Positions 37,226 to 46,105 of a stretch of DNA of 64,000 nt are shown piece after piece; positions within the stretch are counted from its first letter, which is position 1, and each line of letters opens with the position of its first letter. The position numbers and the translations under genes are program-made. The DNA comes from Oceanicola sp. D3 (GTDB lineage: Bacteria > Pseudomonadota > Alphaproteobacteria > Rhodobacterales > Rhodobacteraceae), in contig NZ_CP040932.1 of the NCBI RefSeq assembly GCF_006351965.1, positions 2,666,001-2,730,000 on the forward strand. Direction: 5' to 3'. Below the pieces are notes generated by a model that was not told the origin of the DNA, did not search any database, and saw only the letters and a program-made list of their open reading frames with translations.

Positions 37226-38290
37226 TCAATCGGGCCTGGCCGCCTCGCCGATCCCCGGTAATTCATTGGAATACACCGTCACCTGCCCGCGCCCGTTCCG
37301 CTTGGAGGTGTAGAGGGCGATATCGGCATGCTGCATCATCTCTTCGGGATCCGTCGCGGCATAAAAATCGCTCACCGTCAGCCCGATGGAGCCCGATATC
37401 CGGCACATGTCCCCCTCGAAAGGAATCGGCTCTTCGAGGCGGGCGATAATGCGGCGCCCCAGATCGGCAAGGCGCTTGGGGTCGGAGAGACCGACGAAGA
37501 TCAACACAAACTCATCGCCACCCGCACGCACGATCACGTCGTTGGAGCGGGTTTGATCGCGCAGTATATCGGCCACGCAGCGCAAGACGTGATCGCCCGC
37601 AGCGTGGCCGCGCGTGTCATTGACCGATTTGAAAAAATCGAGGTCAAGGTTCATCAGGCCGAAGGGCGTTCGCCCCAGGGTCAGCCGCTCCAGCACCTCA
37701 TCCATGACACGGCGGTTGGCAAGGCCGGTGAGCATGTCGGAAGACGCCTGCTGCTCGGCTGCGGTCATGGCGCCCTGAAGCCGCTGGTTCAGCGCCTTCC
37801 ATTCTCTGAGCGCAGCGGTTTTGGCTTCGACGAGATAGAGCATCTCGACGGCCAGATCGGTGGCCGCAAAGTCAGCGCCGGTCAGGTCATGGTCCTGCAC
37901 CGCGTCGATGATATTGAAGCCGAAGGAGAGGTTTACAATCAGCCCCTCCACCCCCGTGATGGGCGCAACCAGCCCCACCAACCCGGTGCGCGGCGCATCG
38001 CGGAACGCCAGCTTGAGCCGCCCGCCCTCTACCCGAGATAAATCGCTGACCCGCGTGAGGTTGTTGGGGCGTTTGAGCTCAAAGATCTCAAGGAACCTGC
38101 GGCCCCGAAGTTCTGTGCCCGGGCGGAGTTTTTGCAGGCTGGGGCCAGCGTGGGCAATGTGGCCGCTGTGGCGCAGCTGCAAATGCATCGGCATCAGCCG
38201 GTCAAGCGCCTCTCGTAAGATGGGCTCAAACACGGCGCCGCCGGCCTGCCCCGGGACAGTCAGCGAAGCGCGTTCGATCTCTACACTCAT
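37226..38290 (-). CDS. Diguanylate cyclase with HNOB-associated sensor domain
   Basis: A 354-residue protein. Residues about 20-160 resemble the heme-NO-binding-associated (HNOBA, PAS-like) domain, a helical coil follows (155-185), and residues 185-345 form a GGDEF domain with AGGDEF at 256-261 and I-site RSND at 248-251, five residues before it. Both active site and product-inhibition site are thus intact, so c-di-GMP synthesis with feedback control is predicted. It overlaps the H-NOX-like gene by ATGA and is probably controlled by that protein. Confidence 0.88.
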   Translation of the reverse strand: MSVEIERASLTVPGQAGGAVFEPILREALDRLMPMHLQLRHSGHIAHAGPSLQKLRPGTELRGRRFLEIFELKRPNNLTRVSDLSRVEGGRLKLAFRDAPRTGLVGLVAPITGVEGLIVNLSFGFNIIDAVQDHDLTGADFAATDLAVEMLYLVEAKTAALREWKALNQRLQGAMTAAEQQASSDMLTGLANRRVMDEVLERLTLGRTPFGLMNLDLDFFKSVNDTRGHAAGDHVLRCVADILRDQTRSNDVIVRAGGDEFVLIFVGLSDPKRLADLGRRIIARLEEPIPFEGDMCRISGSIGLTVSDFYAATDPEEMMQHADIALYTSKRNGRGQVTVYSNELPGIGEAARPD

Positions 38291-38895
38291 TGCACGCCCT
38301 CGCTGCCGCTTTTCAGCCCCCCGCCGAGGTAAAATTGCTTGGCCTCGGCAAATTCGGCATCCAGAAGGTCGATCAAGAGCACTTCATGCCGCCCCATGGC
38401 GTCCTGCACTTCAAGGAAGGCCAGCGCGCCATAGTCATCGGCCAAAGCACGCAGGGCCCCCGCCATCACAGGGCCAAACCCGCCGTGGGGCGACGACACC
38501 TGCAGCTTGTATCGGCCGGGCTGCAACTCGGTCAGAAGCAGATCAGGCACCTCCAGCTCAGGCACAGCGAGCCGGGCGCGGTCGGGCAGATCATCGAGCG
38601 AGAACAGCAGCTCCGAAAAACTCTGCCCGCTAAAGCGCATCAGCCGCCGGATGGGCCGGGTGTTGTCATGCGTCACAAGATAGGTGCCGAGGTCTTCAAG
38701 GATATCTTCCGGCGGCCTCTCGCGCATGCGGCACAGCTCGTCGATCAACCGGAATGTGACCTTGTCATCATAGGTCAGCATCGCCTCGAAGCCACCGGGC
38801 CCAACGCCCACAGCTGCCCCGAGCTTGGCCCATGCCTCCGCACCGTAGATATCGCGGACAAAGCACTGCACCGCGCGATTTATCAGCCCATGCAT
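38287..38895 (-). CDS. H-NOX (HNOB) domain protein, degenerate
   Basis: A 202-residue protein of the heme-nitric-oxide-binding family, starting MHGLINRAVQCFVRDIYG as is typical. In canonical members a proximal His ligates heme in a LDxLHxxL context and a YxSxR motif holds the propionates. Here the first reads SLDDLPDRARL (Pro104 at the His place) and the second VSSPH (133-137). Heme binding in the usual way therefore looks unlikely; it may bind another ligand or act as a structural regulator. Translationally coupled to the GGDEF protein. Confidence 0.82.
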   Translation of the reverse strand: MHGLINRAVQCFVRDIYGAEAWAKLGAAVGVGPGGFEAMLTYDDKVTFRLIDELCRMRERPPEDILEDLGTYLVTHDNTRPIRRLMRFSGQSFSELLFSLDDLPDRARLAVPELEVPDLLLTELQPGRYKLQVSSPHGGFGPVMAGALRALADDYGALAFLEVQDAMGRHEVLLIDLLDAEFAEAKQFYLGGGLKSGSEGVQ

Positions 38896-38982
38896 GTCTG
38901 CACCTGTTCAACCTGCTGTGCAGCCTACCCCCCCGGGGTTAACAAAGACCGAAAGTCGTAAGTCGCTGATTGCAAGCGGTTT

Positions 38983-40542
38983 TCAGAAGTCGGTTGGTGC
39001 GCCACCTTCAGCCTTTCGTCGGGCCACGAATGCTGCCAGCTCTTCCCGAATAGCCTCCTCCATCGGCGGCGGCACGAAGCTGTCGATGATCTGGTGAAAG
39101 AGCCCATGCGCGCGCTCCGCCGTCCATACCCCGCCCTTGGCCTGCCATGCCTCGAAGTTCGACCAATCGGATACGATGGGCTGGTAAAACGCCGTTTCAT
39201 ACCGCGCCTGCGTGTGCTCGATCCCGAAGAAATGGCCGTAGTGGCCCACCTCGGCGATGGCATCCACGGCGATTTCGTCCGGTCCCGTCGCCACCACTTC
39301 AGGCTCAAAATAGCGCTGAATCATCTGGATCACCTCGCAATCCATGATGAACTTCTCCGGGCTCGCCACCAGCCCGCCCTCCAGCCAGCCCGCGGCGTGA
39401 TAGACAATGTTGGTGCCCGATTGCACCGCCGACCAGAGCGAATTGGAGGTCTCCCACATCGCCTGCCCGTCGGGCACATTTGCGGTGCACGCGCCCGAAG
39501 CCCGCATTGGCAGGCCATAAAAGCGCGCAAGCTGGCCGGTCATTTGGGTGGCGCGCATATACTCGGGCGTGCCGAAGGCGGGTGCCCCGGTTTTCATATC
39601 GACGTTGGAGGTGAAGGTGCCAATCACGCAGGGGCAGCCGGGCTTCACGTATTGAAACAGCGCGATTGCCGCGAGGGCCTCGGCGATGCTCTGTGCCACC
39701 GCGCCTGCCATCGTCACCGGTGCCATCGCCCCCGCCAGCGTGAAAGGCGAGACGATCACTGCCTGCCCGCGTCGGATGCAGCGCAGGCAGCCATCTATCA
39801 TCGGCCAATCATGCTTGAGCGGCGATGTGGAGTTGATGTTGGTGTACATGTGAGGCTGGGCCTCGAACTCATCGTCCGTCAACCCGGCAGCGATGCGCAC
39901 CATCTCCATCACATCTTCCACCCGCTCCGGCCCGAGCGAATAGGCGTGGGGCACCTTGTCCGTCAGCGTGAGCTTGTCGAAGAGCACATCGAGATGGCGG
40001 GTGGAGGGGTGCAGGTCGACCGGCTCTACTGGGTAGCCTCCCGCAAATTGGATGCAGTTGAAATATTGGGTGAGCTTGAGCAGGTTGGCACATTGCGCGC
40101 GGTTTCCCGGCACCTTGGAGCCGAGTGAGAGGTCATAATAGTTTGGCGGTGAGGACACGTTGCCAAACAGGATCGCCTTTCCGCCCATCGGCAGAGCGCG
40201 GGCCGGGTTTCGCGGGGTGATGGTGAACTCGGAAGGGGCCTTGCCCACCATCTCCATCACCCACTCGCGGCCCATCCGCACCACTTGGTCCTCAACGATA
40301 CAGCCCGCTTCAGCGAAAATCTTGCAGGCCTCGTCGTTGAGAAAGACAATGCCGATCTCTTCCAATATGCGCATCGCCCCTTCGTGGATCGCCTGCACAC
40401 CCTCTTCCGTCAGTGGCTCGGTCGGCGCGTCGGTGTTGAGCGGAATGCGCCACGGGCTCTGCGAGATCACCTCGGGCCGGTTGCGGCGCGGGTTGGCGGC
40501 GCGGCCACCGGCACGGCGGCGCTTGGGGACGGTCTCATCCAT
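38983..40542 (-). CDS. MttB-family methyltransferase (non-pyrrolysine)
   Basis: A 519-residue trimethylamine methyltransferase (MttB) superfamily protein. It has no in-frame TAG, so it is not the pyrrolysine enzyme. Segments: LTEEGVQAIHEGAMRILEEI at the N-terminus, GGYPVEPVDLHPSTRHLD, and VGHYGHFFGIEHTQARYE near the C-terminus. Non-pyrrolysine members transfer a methyl group from glycine betaine or other quaternary amines to a corrinoid protein; no corrinoid protein gene is next to it. AGGAG is 6 bases before the ATG. The sarcosine oxidase cluster at 14-20 kb would suit the same osmolyte metabolism. Confidence 0.85.
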   Translation of the reverse strand: MDETVPKRRRAGGRAANPRRNRPEVISQSPWRIPLNTDAPTEPLTEEGVQAIHEGAMRILEEIGIVFLNDEACKIFAEAGCIVEDQVVRMGREWVMEMVGKAPSEFTITPRNPARALPMGGKAILFGNVSSPPNYYDLSLGSKVPGNRAQCANLLKLTQYFNCIQFAGGYPVEPVDLHPSTRHLDVLFDKLTLTDKVPHAYSLGPERVEDVMEMVRIAAGLTDDEFEAQPHMYTNINSTSPLKHDWPMIDGCLRCIRRGQAVIVSPFTLAGAMAPVTMAGAVAQSIAEALAAIALFQYVKPGCPCVIGTFTSNVDMKTGAPAFGTPEYMRATQMTGQLARFYGLPMRASGACTANVPDGQAMWETSNSLWSAVQSGTNIVYHAAGWLEGGLVASPEKFIMDCEVIQMIQRYFEPEVVATGPDEIAVDAIAEVGHYGHFFGIEHTQARYETAFYQPIVSDWSNFEAWQAKGGVWTAERAHGLFHQIIDSFVPPPMEEAIREELAAFVARRKAEGGAPTDF

Positions 40543-40648
40543 CGCAGGCTCCTGAGTTCGTTGCCTCAGGGTGCGCCTGCGCGCGGCAGCGAAGTTTCCC
40601 GCTTGCGACGCCTTATGTCGCAAATCGCTTCTGTTTCGTCGAAACCCG

Positions 40649-41350
40649 TCAGGGCGTTGGGAGAAACTGCGGCAGATGGCCGATGTCCGGAAGCAGGAGA
40701 TCGGCGTGGGGAGCCAACTCCTCGGGCGGCGTGACCCCGGTGCACACGGCGATGCAAAACATCCCCGCCGCCCGCCCCGCGGCCAAATCATGCAGGCTAT
40801 CGCCAATCATCGCGCAGGCCTGCGGCGCGATCCCGACAGCGCTGGCGAACGCAAGGCACATGCCCGGCGAGGGTTTTGCCCCATGGCCAGAATCATAGCC
40901 CGCCAGAAAGGCAAACTGGCCTTGCAGCCCGGCACTTTCTACGTGCGCAAGGGCTGCGGCCTCTGCATCATTGGTCGCGATCCCGAGGGTATGGCCATTG
41001 GCACGAAGCGCCTCGACCAATGGCCCAAGATCGGCGGCCGGCACTTGAGGGGCACGGGCCGCAGCGGTGTTGATATGGTCTGTCAGCGCCGCCAAACTCC
41101 ACCCGGGCAGCAGAGGCAACAGCGGCGCGATGGCCTCTTCCGGCGTGCCGGCCACAATTGGGCTGTCGGGCGAAAACTGCGCCGTTTCAGGGTTTACCCC
41201 TATGGCGCGCGCCAGCCTGATGGCCAGATCTGCGTCGCCCGCAGCCAGTCCCTCGACAAACCCCAGCGTGAAGCTGCCCCATGTCTTCTGATAATCAAAA
41301 AGCGTGCCGTCCTTGTCGAAGAGCAGGCCTTTCAGCTTTGGAACAGTCAT
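40649..41350 (-). CDS. HAD-superfamily phosphatase (phosphoglycolate-type)
   Basis: A 233-residue HAD hydrolase: motif I DKDGTLFDY (Asp12, Asp14), motif II LGIATNDAEA, and motif IV region MIGDSLHDLAAGRAAGM. Cap domain lies between. Similar to Gph-type phosphatases, but the substrate is not certain. The start codon overlaps the DUF3572 stop as ATGA, so the two are coupled. Confidence 0.85.
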   Translation of the reverse strand: MTVPKLKGLLFDKDGTLFDYQKTWGSFTLGFVEGLAAGDADLAIRLARAIGVNPETAQFSPDSPIVAGTPEEAIAPLLPLLPGWSLAALTDHINTAAARAPQVPAADLGPLVEALRANGHTLGIATNDAEAAALAHVESAGLQGQFAFLAGYDSGHGAKPSPGMCLAFASAVGIAPQACAMIGDSLHDLAAGRAAGMFCIAVCTGVTPPEELAPHADLLLPDIGHLPQFLPTP

Positions 41351-41625
41351 GTCCAATTCGGCAGATCTCCCCCCGGAAGGGCCGCGCGGGCCTGCATTGG
41401 CATGGTGTAGTCCAAGCCTTCGGCCTCGCAAAAACCGGTGATCCAGGCATCGTCCATCGCAAGGAAATCTAACACCGAAGCAAGGAATTCAGGATCGGCT
41501 GCACGGGCCCGCACTTCACCTTCGGAAACGCCTGTGGAGCCGAGAAACACGGGCAACAGCTCATCGTTACCGGCCAGCCAAGCGAGCGCCTTCAACGCGA
41601 GTGTCTCGGCATTTTCACGCTCCAT
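41347..41625 (-). CDS. DUF3572 family protein
   Basis: A 92-residue helical protein (ENAETLALKALAWLAGND ... ADPEFLASVLDFLAMDDAW) matching alphaproteobacterial DUF3572. The function is unknown; it is commonly found beside pleD, as here, in divergent orientation. ATG 41625 is the start given by family length; the frame is open much further upstream but that part antisense-overlaps pleD. Confidence 0.8.
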   Translation of the reverse strand: MERENAETLALKALAWLAGNDELLPVFLGSTGVSEGEVRARAADPEFLASVLDFLAMDDAWITGFCEAEGLDYTMPMQARAALPGGDLPNWT

Positions 41626-41724
41626 TCCCAACCTCGTTAACATTTGGAAAGGTTTTCTTAACCATCTCCATACAGACTGCCTCCTACAGGGGAAAGGCGC
41701 GGACACGCGTGGAAGGATGAGACG

Positions 41725-43146
41725 ATGCCAGGGAAAGTCCTGATCGTGGATGACGTGCCGACCAATCGCGTTGTCCTCAAGGTCAAACTTGCCGCGGCCT
41801 GTTATGATGTGGTCGCTTGCAGCACCAATGAAGATATCGTGGCCCTCGTGCGCACGATCCGGCCGCGGCTTGTCATTCTCAATTGCGACGGGCCGGATGC
41901 ACCGGAGCTTGAGGCCTGCCGTGCCCTGCGGGCCGACGAAGAGGCAAGCGCGATCCCGATCATCGTGACGGGCGCACCGCGCCAAAACGTGAGCCCGGCA
42001 GAGCTGAGGCTCTGCGCCCTTGAGGCGGGTGCCGATGCCTTTCACGCCAAACCCATCGACGAAACCTTGCTCCTCGCCCGTATCCGCAACCTGATGCGCA
42101 TGCGCGAAGTCTCCGAAGAACTCCGCCTGAGAGGCAGCACCAGCCGCGCGCTTGGCTTTGCCGAAGAGGCCGAAGCCTATGAGCGGCCCGCCCGGATTGC
42201 CCTTGTGGCCGCCGATGTCGCCACGGCCCAGCGCTGGCGGGATGGGATGGAGGGGCGGCTGAAACATCGTATCAGCATCCTCGACCGTCATGCCGTGCTC
42301 AACGGCTCCACCCCTGCGCTTCAGGATGTTTACGTGATCGCTTCAAAGCTGCGAGACGCCGGTGACGGGCTGCACTTGATGAGCGAGCTACGATCGCGCC
42401 GCTGGTCGCGCCACGCCTCCATTCTCATCGTGACCGAACAGGAAGACCCTGCGCAGGAGGCCATGGCCCTCGATCTCGGCGCGGTTGACCTGATCCACGA
42501 GCCGGTGGACGGGCGAGAGCTTGCCGTTCGACTAAAGACGCTGGTGGCCCGCAAACGGGAGAGTGACAAACTGAGGCGCCGGGTGCGCGATGGGCTGAAA
42601 CTGGCGGTGATTGACCCGCTGACGGGGCTCTACAACCGGCGATATGCTCTCTCTCACCTCGCGCGCATCCGCGACCGGGCTGCTGAGACCGGGCGCAGCT
42701 TTGCCGTTATGGCGCTCGACCTCGACCGTTTCAAACAGGTGAACGACGCCCATGGCCATGCTGCCGGTGATGCCGTGCTTTGCGCCGTGGCAAAGCGGCT
42801 TTCTTCCAACCTGCGCAGCATCGACATGGTGGCGCGGATCGGCGGGGAGGAGTTTTTGGTGGCCATGCCTGACACCAATGAAGAAGAGGCCCGCGCCGCC
42901 GCCCAGCGCCTCTGCCGCCGGATCGAAGCCGAGCCGATCCCCCTGCCCTTGCCGGCCAAAGGCTCCGTTCGCCAAACCGTTTCGATTGGCGTGGCCGTCG
43001 GCGGCGGCACGGCTCAGGCCCCCATGGAAGGCGAGGATGGCTCTGAAACCCTTCTGGAAGCGATGATGGACCTTGCCGACCGCGCGCTTCTTTCCTCCAA
43101 GGCTCAGGGGCGCAATACGGTTACGCTCGGGCGCGACGCAGCCTAG
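41725..43146 (+). CDS. pleD: PleD-type diguanylate cyclase response regulator
   Basis: A 473-residue protein with REC1 (1-125), a second degenerate receiver (about 150-290) and a GGDEF domain (300-465) with GGEEF and I-site RSID five residues before it. REC1 keeps the acidic pair VDDVPTNR, the switch Thr region IIVTGAP and the Lys of FHAKPID. The phospho-acceptor, Asp53 in Caulobacter PleD, is Asn53 here (LVILNCDGPD, codon AAT at 41881). The cyclase may be active without phosphorylation or be controlled another way. Upstream, TTAACATTT...TTAACCAT elements resemble CtrA half-sites. Confidence 0.92.
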   Translation: MPGKVLIVDDVPTNRVVLKVKLAAACYDVVACSTNEDIVALVRTIRPRLVILNCDGPDAPELEACRALRADEEASAIPIIVTGAPRQNVSPAELRLCALEAGADAFHAKPIDETLLLARIRNLMRMREVSEELRLRGSTSRALGFAEEAEAYERPARIALVAADVATAQRWRDGMEGRLKHRISILDRHAVLNGSTPALQDVYVIASKLRDAGDGLHLMSELRSRRWSRHASILIVTEQEDPAQEAMALDLGAVDLIHEPVDGRELAVRLKTLVARKRESDKLRRRVRDGLKLAVIDPLTGLYNRRYALSHLARIRDRAAETGRSFAVMALDLDRFKQVNDAHGHAAGDAVLCAVAKRLSSNLRSIDMVARIGGEEFLVAMPDTNEEEARAAAQRLCRRIEAEPIPLPLPAKGSVRQTVSIGVAVGGGTAQAPMEGEDGSETLLEAMMDLADRALLSSKAQGRNTVTLGRDAA

Positions 43147-43170
43147 CGGCCTGAGCAAAGGGTCGCGGGC

Positions 43171-43202
43171 AAAACAGCGGCGGCCCATGCGTCGCCGCCT
43201 GC
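43171..43202 (-). terminator. Possible terminator after the TRAP genes
   Basis: Minus strand CAGGCGGC...GCCGCCGCTG forms an imperfect hairpin followed by TTTT. It lies just past the dctM-like stop codon and antisense to the end of the pleD region. Confidence 0.4.
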
Positions 43203-43220
43203 GGGCCTCAAAAAACGTGG

Positions 43221-44537
43221 TCAGAGGCCCGGCAGCCAGAGGATGAGCGCCGGAAGCGCTAATAGCAGCGCCACATGCACCACATCCGCCAGCACAAAAG
43301 GTGCCGTGCCACGGAACATGGTGGAAAGCGGAATATCGCGCGCCACGCCGGAGAGAACATAGACGTTCATCCCCACCGGCGGGGTAATCAGCGCGATCTC
43401 TGTCATCCGCACCACCAGCACGCCGAAAAACACCGCCTTCGCCCCCTCGCCCACCACCCAGAGGTCGAGCCCCATGATAAGCGGAAAGAACAACGGCACC
43501 GTCAGCGTCATCATCGCGGAAGCGTCGAGGATCATACCGAGGAAGAAGTAGACCAGCAGGATCAACAACAGGACAGAGAGCGGCGGCAGCCCCGAGGAGG
43601 TGACCCAACCAACCACGTGATGGGGGATGGTGGTAACAGTGACGAAGGCGTTGAATACCAGCGCCCCGAAGAGGATGCCGAAGATCATGCCCGTGGTCTT
43701 GAGCGTGTCATAAACCGCCTCGCGCACCTGGGTGAAGCCTAGCCGCCCGCGCAGGCCTGCGATGAGCAGCGCGCCAAAGGCCCCCATTGCCCCGGCCTCG
43801 GTGGGTGTGAACCAGCCCCAAATGATGCCGCCCATCACCAGCACGAAGAGCAAGATCACATCGCCCGTCTTCTTCAGCCCCTCCCACCGCTCGGCCCATG
43901 AAAACCGCGGCCCTGCAGGCCCGGCGGCCGGGTTTATACGGCAGCGGATGGCGATGACGGCCATGTAAAAGAGCGCCAGCAGAACGCCGGGCACGATCCC
44001 GGCGGCGAACATGTCGCCAATCGAGGTTTCAGTGAGGATGCCATAGATGATGAACATGCCCGATGGCGGAATGAGCGAGCCGATGGTGCCACCCGCCGCG
44101 ACCGAGCCAGAGGCCAAGGCGTTGGAGTAGCCGTGCTTGCGCATCTCCGGCAAGGCCACCAGCCCCATCGTCGCCGTGGTCGCCAGCGAGGAGGCGTTGA
44201 CCGAGGCAAAGCCCGCCGAAGCGCCAATGGTCGCCATCGCAAGCCCGCCCCGGCGATGGCCGAGGCAGCGGGCGGCGAAGTCATAAAGGTCACGCCCTAT
44301 GCCGGAGGCAAACAGGACATGCGCCATGAAGAGGAAGAGCGGCACAGTGCCGATGGCGTAGTTGGTCGAAAGGTCAAACGCGATCACGCCGATCTTGATG
44401 AGCGCTGCATGAAAGGTGATCAGCAGGGCGAAGCCGAAGGCCCCGACCAAGCCCATGGCGAACCCAATGGGCATGCCCAGCGCCAGAAGACCGAAGAGCA
44501 GCGAAACGCCAAGAAGTCCGGCGGCAACGGGTGTCAT
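43221..44537 (-). CDS. dctM: TRAP transporter large permease (DctM type)
   Basis: A 438-residue 12-helix DctM permease: LFLFMAHVLFASGIGRDLYD, FASVNASSLATTATMGLVALP and GALVFNAFVTVTTIPH, with VMGGIIWGWFTPTEAGAMGA characteristic of the family. It couples sodium movement to uptake of an organic acid delivered by the periplasmic binding protein. Its start overlaps the small permease stop by ATGA. Last gene of the long minus-strand operon; substrate unknown. Confidence 0.94.
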   Translation of the reverse strand: MTPVAAGLLGVSLLFGLLALGMPIGFAMGLVGAFGFALLITFHAALIKIGVIAFDLSTNYAIGTVPLFLFMAHVLFASGIGRDLYDFAARCLGHRRGGLAMATIGASAGFASVNASSLATTATMGLVALPEMRKHGYSNALASGSVAAGGTIGSLIPPSGMFIIYGILTETSIGDMFAAGIVPGVLLALFYMAVIAIRCRINPAAGPAGPRFSWAERWEGLKKTGDVILLFVLVMGGIIWGWFTPTEAGAMGAFGALLIAGLRGRLGFTQVREAVYDTLKTTGMIFGILFGALVFNAFVTVTTIPHHVVGWVTSSGLPPLSVLLLILLVYFFLGMILDASAMMTLTVPLFFPLIMGLDLWVVGEGAKAVFFGVLVVRMTEIALITPPVGMNVYVLSGVARDIPLSTMFRGTAPFVLADVVHVALLLALPALILWLPGL

Positions 44538-45022
44538 TCTTCTGGCTCCTGACCAAGCGCCGCCTGGAGGGCGCGAAAGAGGATAGTGACGATCAGCAGC
44601 CCCAGCGCGGCCACCATGAGCCAGCGGAAGGGGGCCACGGGAATATCAAGCAGCGGCGTCACCTCGCCCTGCGCGCCCCGGCGGATTGCCTCTTCGAGCG
44701 CGGCGAAGAGGACGAAGCCCCAAAACGCGCAGCCCGCCGCCAGCATCAGCCCGTTGAGCGGGCCGGAGACCCGGCGCGGCAGGCGATCTGTCAGCAGCTC
44801 CACGCGGGTATGCGCCCCGCACCACGCCGCGTAGGTGAGCGAAAAGGCGACTGCCGGTATGAGCAGCAGTTCCGCCAGCACGTAAGTGCCCGGAAAGGCG
44901 ATGCCAATGGCACGAAACGTGACGGTCACCACCGTCAGCCCCATGAGCGCCACCAGTGCGGCCACGCCGATCAGCGCCGCGATGGCCACGATCCGTCCCA
45001 ATATTCGTTCTGCTGCCTGCAT
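44534..45022 (-). CDS. dctQ: TRAP transporter small permease (DctQ type)
   Basis: A 162-residue four-helix membrane protein of the DctQ family (WCGAHTRVELLTDRLPRRV between helices 2 and 3). GGGG lies 6 bases before ATG 45022; the next in-frame ATG at 45055 has no site. Works as a complex with DctM and DctP. Lies in the operon of CoA-transferases. Confidence 0.88.
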   Translation of the reverse strand: MQAAERILGRIVAIAALIGVAALVALMGLTVVTVTFRAIGIAFPGTYVLAELLLIPAVAFSLTYAAWCGAHTRVELLTDRLPRRVSGPLNGLMLAAGCAFWGFVLFAALEEAIRRGAQGEVTPLLDIPVAPFRWLMVAALGLLIVTILFRALQAALGQEPEE

Positions 45023-45079
45023 GCCCTGCCCCTTCTCGCATCCGGCGGCAGGCATGGCCCGCCGCCGATTGCCGAAAAC

Positions 45080-46087
45080 CTACATCGCGCCGTCGTGGGC
45101 TTCACGGATCTTGCCAAGCACCTCACTGCCGGGCTTCCCCATGCCATCGAGCTCCTTGGCGACCTCTTCCATCGCTGGCGCGAAGGCCTTGGCGTATTCG
45201 GCCTTGGCCTCCTCGGGAAGCGAGTTGAACACCACCCCCTTCTCTTCGCCATAGGCGCGGCCCGCCGCCTCTGCCTCTTGTGACAGTTCGAGCGTGCGAA
45301 GCGAGAGCCACTCGACGTTGTCCATCAGCACCTGCTGAATGTCATCGGGCAGCTTGTCCCAGGCCGCCGTGTTGATGCCGCGTGAGGGATAGGCACCGCG
45401 GCTGTGGGGCAGTTCGGAGTAATAGCCGACCACCTCGGCAAAGCTGAGAGATTTCAACGCCTCATAGGGCGCAATCACCCCGTCGACCACGCCCTTCTCC
45501 AGCGCCGGGTAGGTCTCTGTCATCGGCATGGTCACACCCTCGGCGCCATGGGCCGCGAGCGGGCCGATGAAGTCCACCGCGGCGCGGATGCGCAGGCCCT
45601 TCAGATCATCAAGGCTTTCCACGGGCTTTTCGCGCAGCAGCATGTGCATCGGCGTGCCAACGTTGTAGCCTAGTACCTTCATGCCTTCGAGTTCTTCCGC
45701 GAAAACAGGGTATTCGCCCCAGAGCTTCATGTAGACGTCGAGCACATCCTTGGGCTCGGTGTAGCCATAGAACATGCCCGGGACGAGGCGGTTCATGTCA
45801 TAGCCGGAGCGGGCATAAATCGGGGCGATATAGGCCATGTCGGCCACCCCGGCGGCCAGTTCATCCACCCCCTCGCGCGAGGTGATGAGCGAGCGGCCCC
45901 AGTAGGGCGTGATCTCCAGCCGCCCGTCCGTTTGCTCCGCAATGCGGGCGATCCACTCGGCATCGGCAGCGCCGTAGGGGTGAGCCTCGGTATAGGGCGA
46001 GGCGTAGGTAAGCGTGAAGTCGGCCGCCAGCGCAGGCAGCGCGGTGAGCGCGGTGGCGAGTGCGGTGAGGGTGCTGACGAGTTTCAT
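45080..46087 (-). CDS. dctP: TRAP transporter substrate-binding protein (DctP type)
   Basis: A 335-residue periplasmic protein with a signal peptide ending near PALAADF. DctP signatures: TDGRLEITPYWG, LKGLRIRA (the Arg that binds the carboxylate) and the C-terminal helix-rich part EEAKAEYAKAF. GGGAGGAACC precedes the ATG. The 18-bp gap from the upstream CoA-transferase places transport in the same transcript, so the substrate is probably the acid the transferases activate. Confidence 0.93.
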   Translation of the reverse strand: MKLVSTLTALATALTALPALAADFTLTYASPYTEAHPYGAADAEWIARIAEQTDGRLEITPYWGRSLITSREGVDELAAGVADMAYIAPIYARSGYDMNRLVPGMFYGYTEPKDVLDVYMKLWGEYPVFAEELEGMKVLGYNVGTPMHMLLREKPVESLDDLKGLRIRAAVDFIGPLAAHGAEGVTMPMTETYPALEKGVVDGVIAPYEALKSLSFAEVVGYYSELPHSRGAYPSRGINTAAWDKLPDDIQQVLMDNVEWLSLRTLELSQEAEAAGRAYGEEKGVVFNSLPEEAKAEYAKAFAPAMEEVAKELDGMGKPGSEVLGKIREAHDGAM

Positions 46088-46105
46088 AAGGTTCCTCCCT
46101 TTCTG

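Noticed and set aside
38983-40542. Pyrrolysine-type MttB
   Set aside because: No in-frame TAG and the protein is full length without readthrough, so it is a non-pyrrolysine member.
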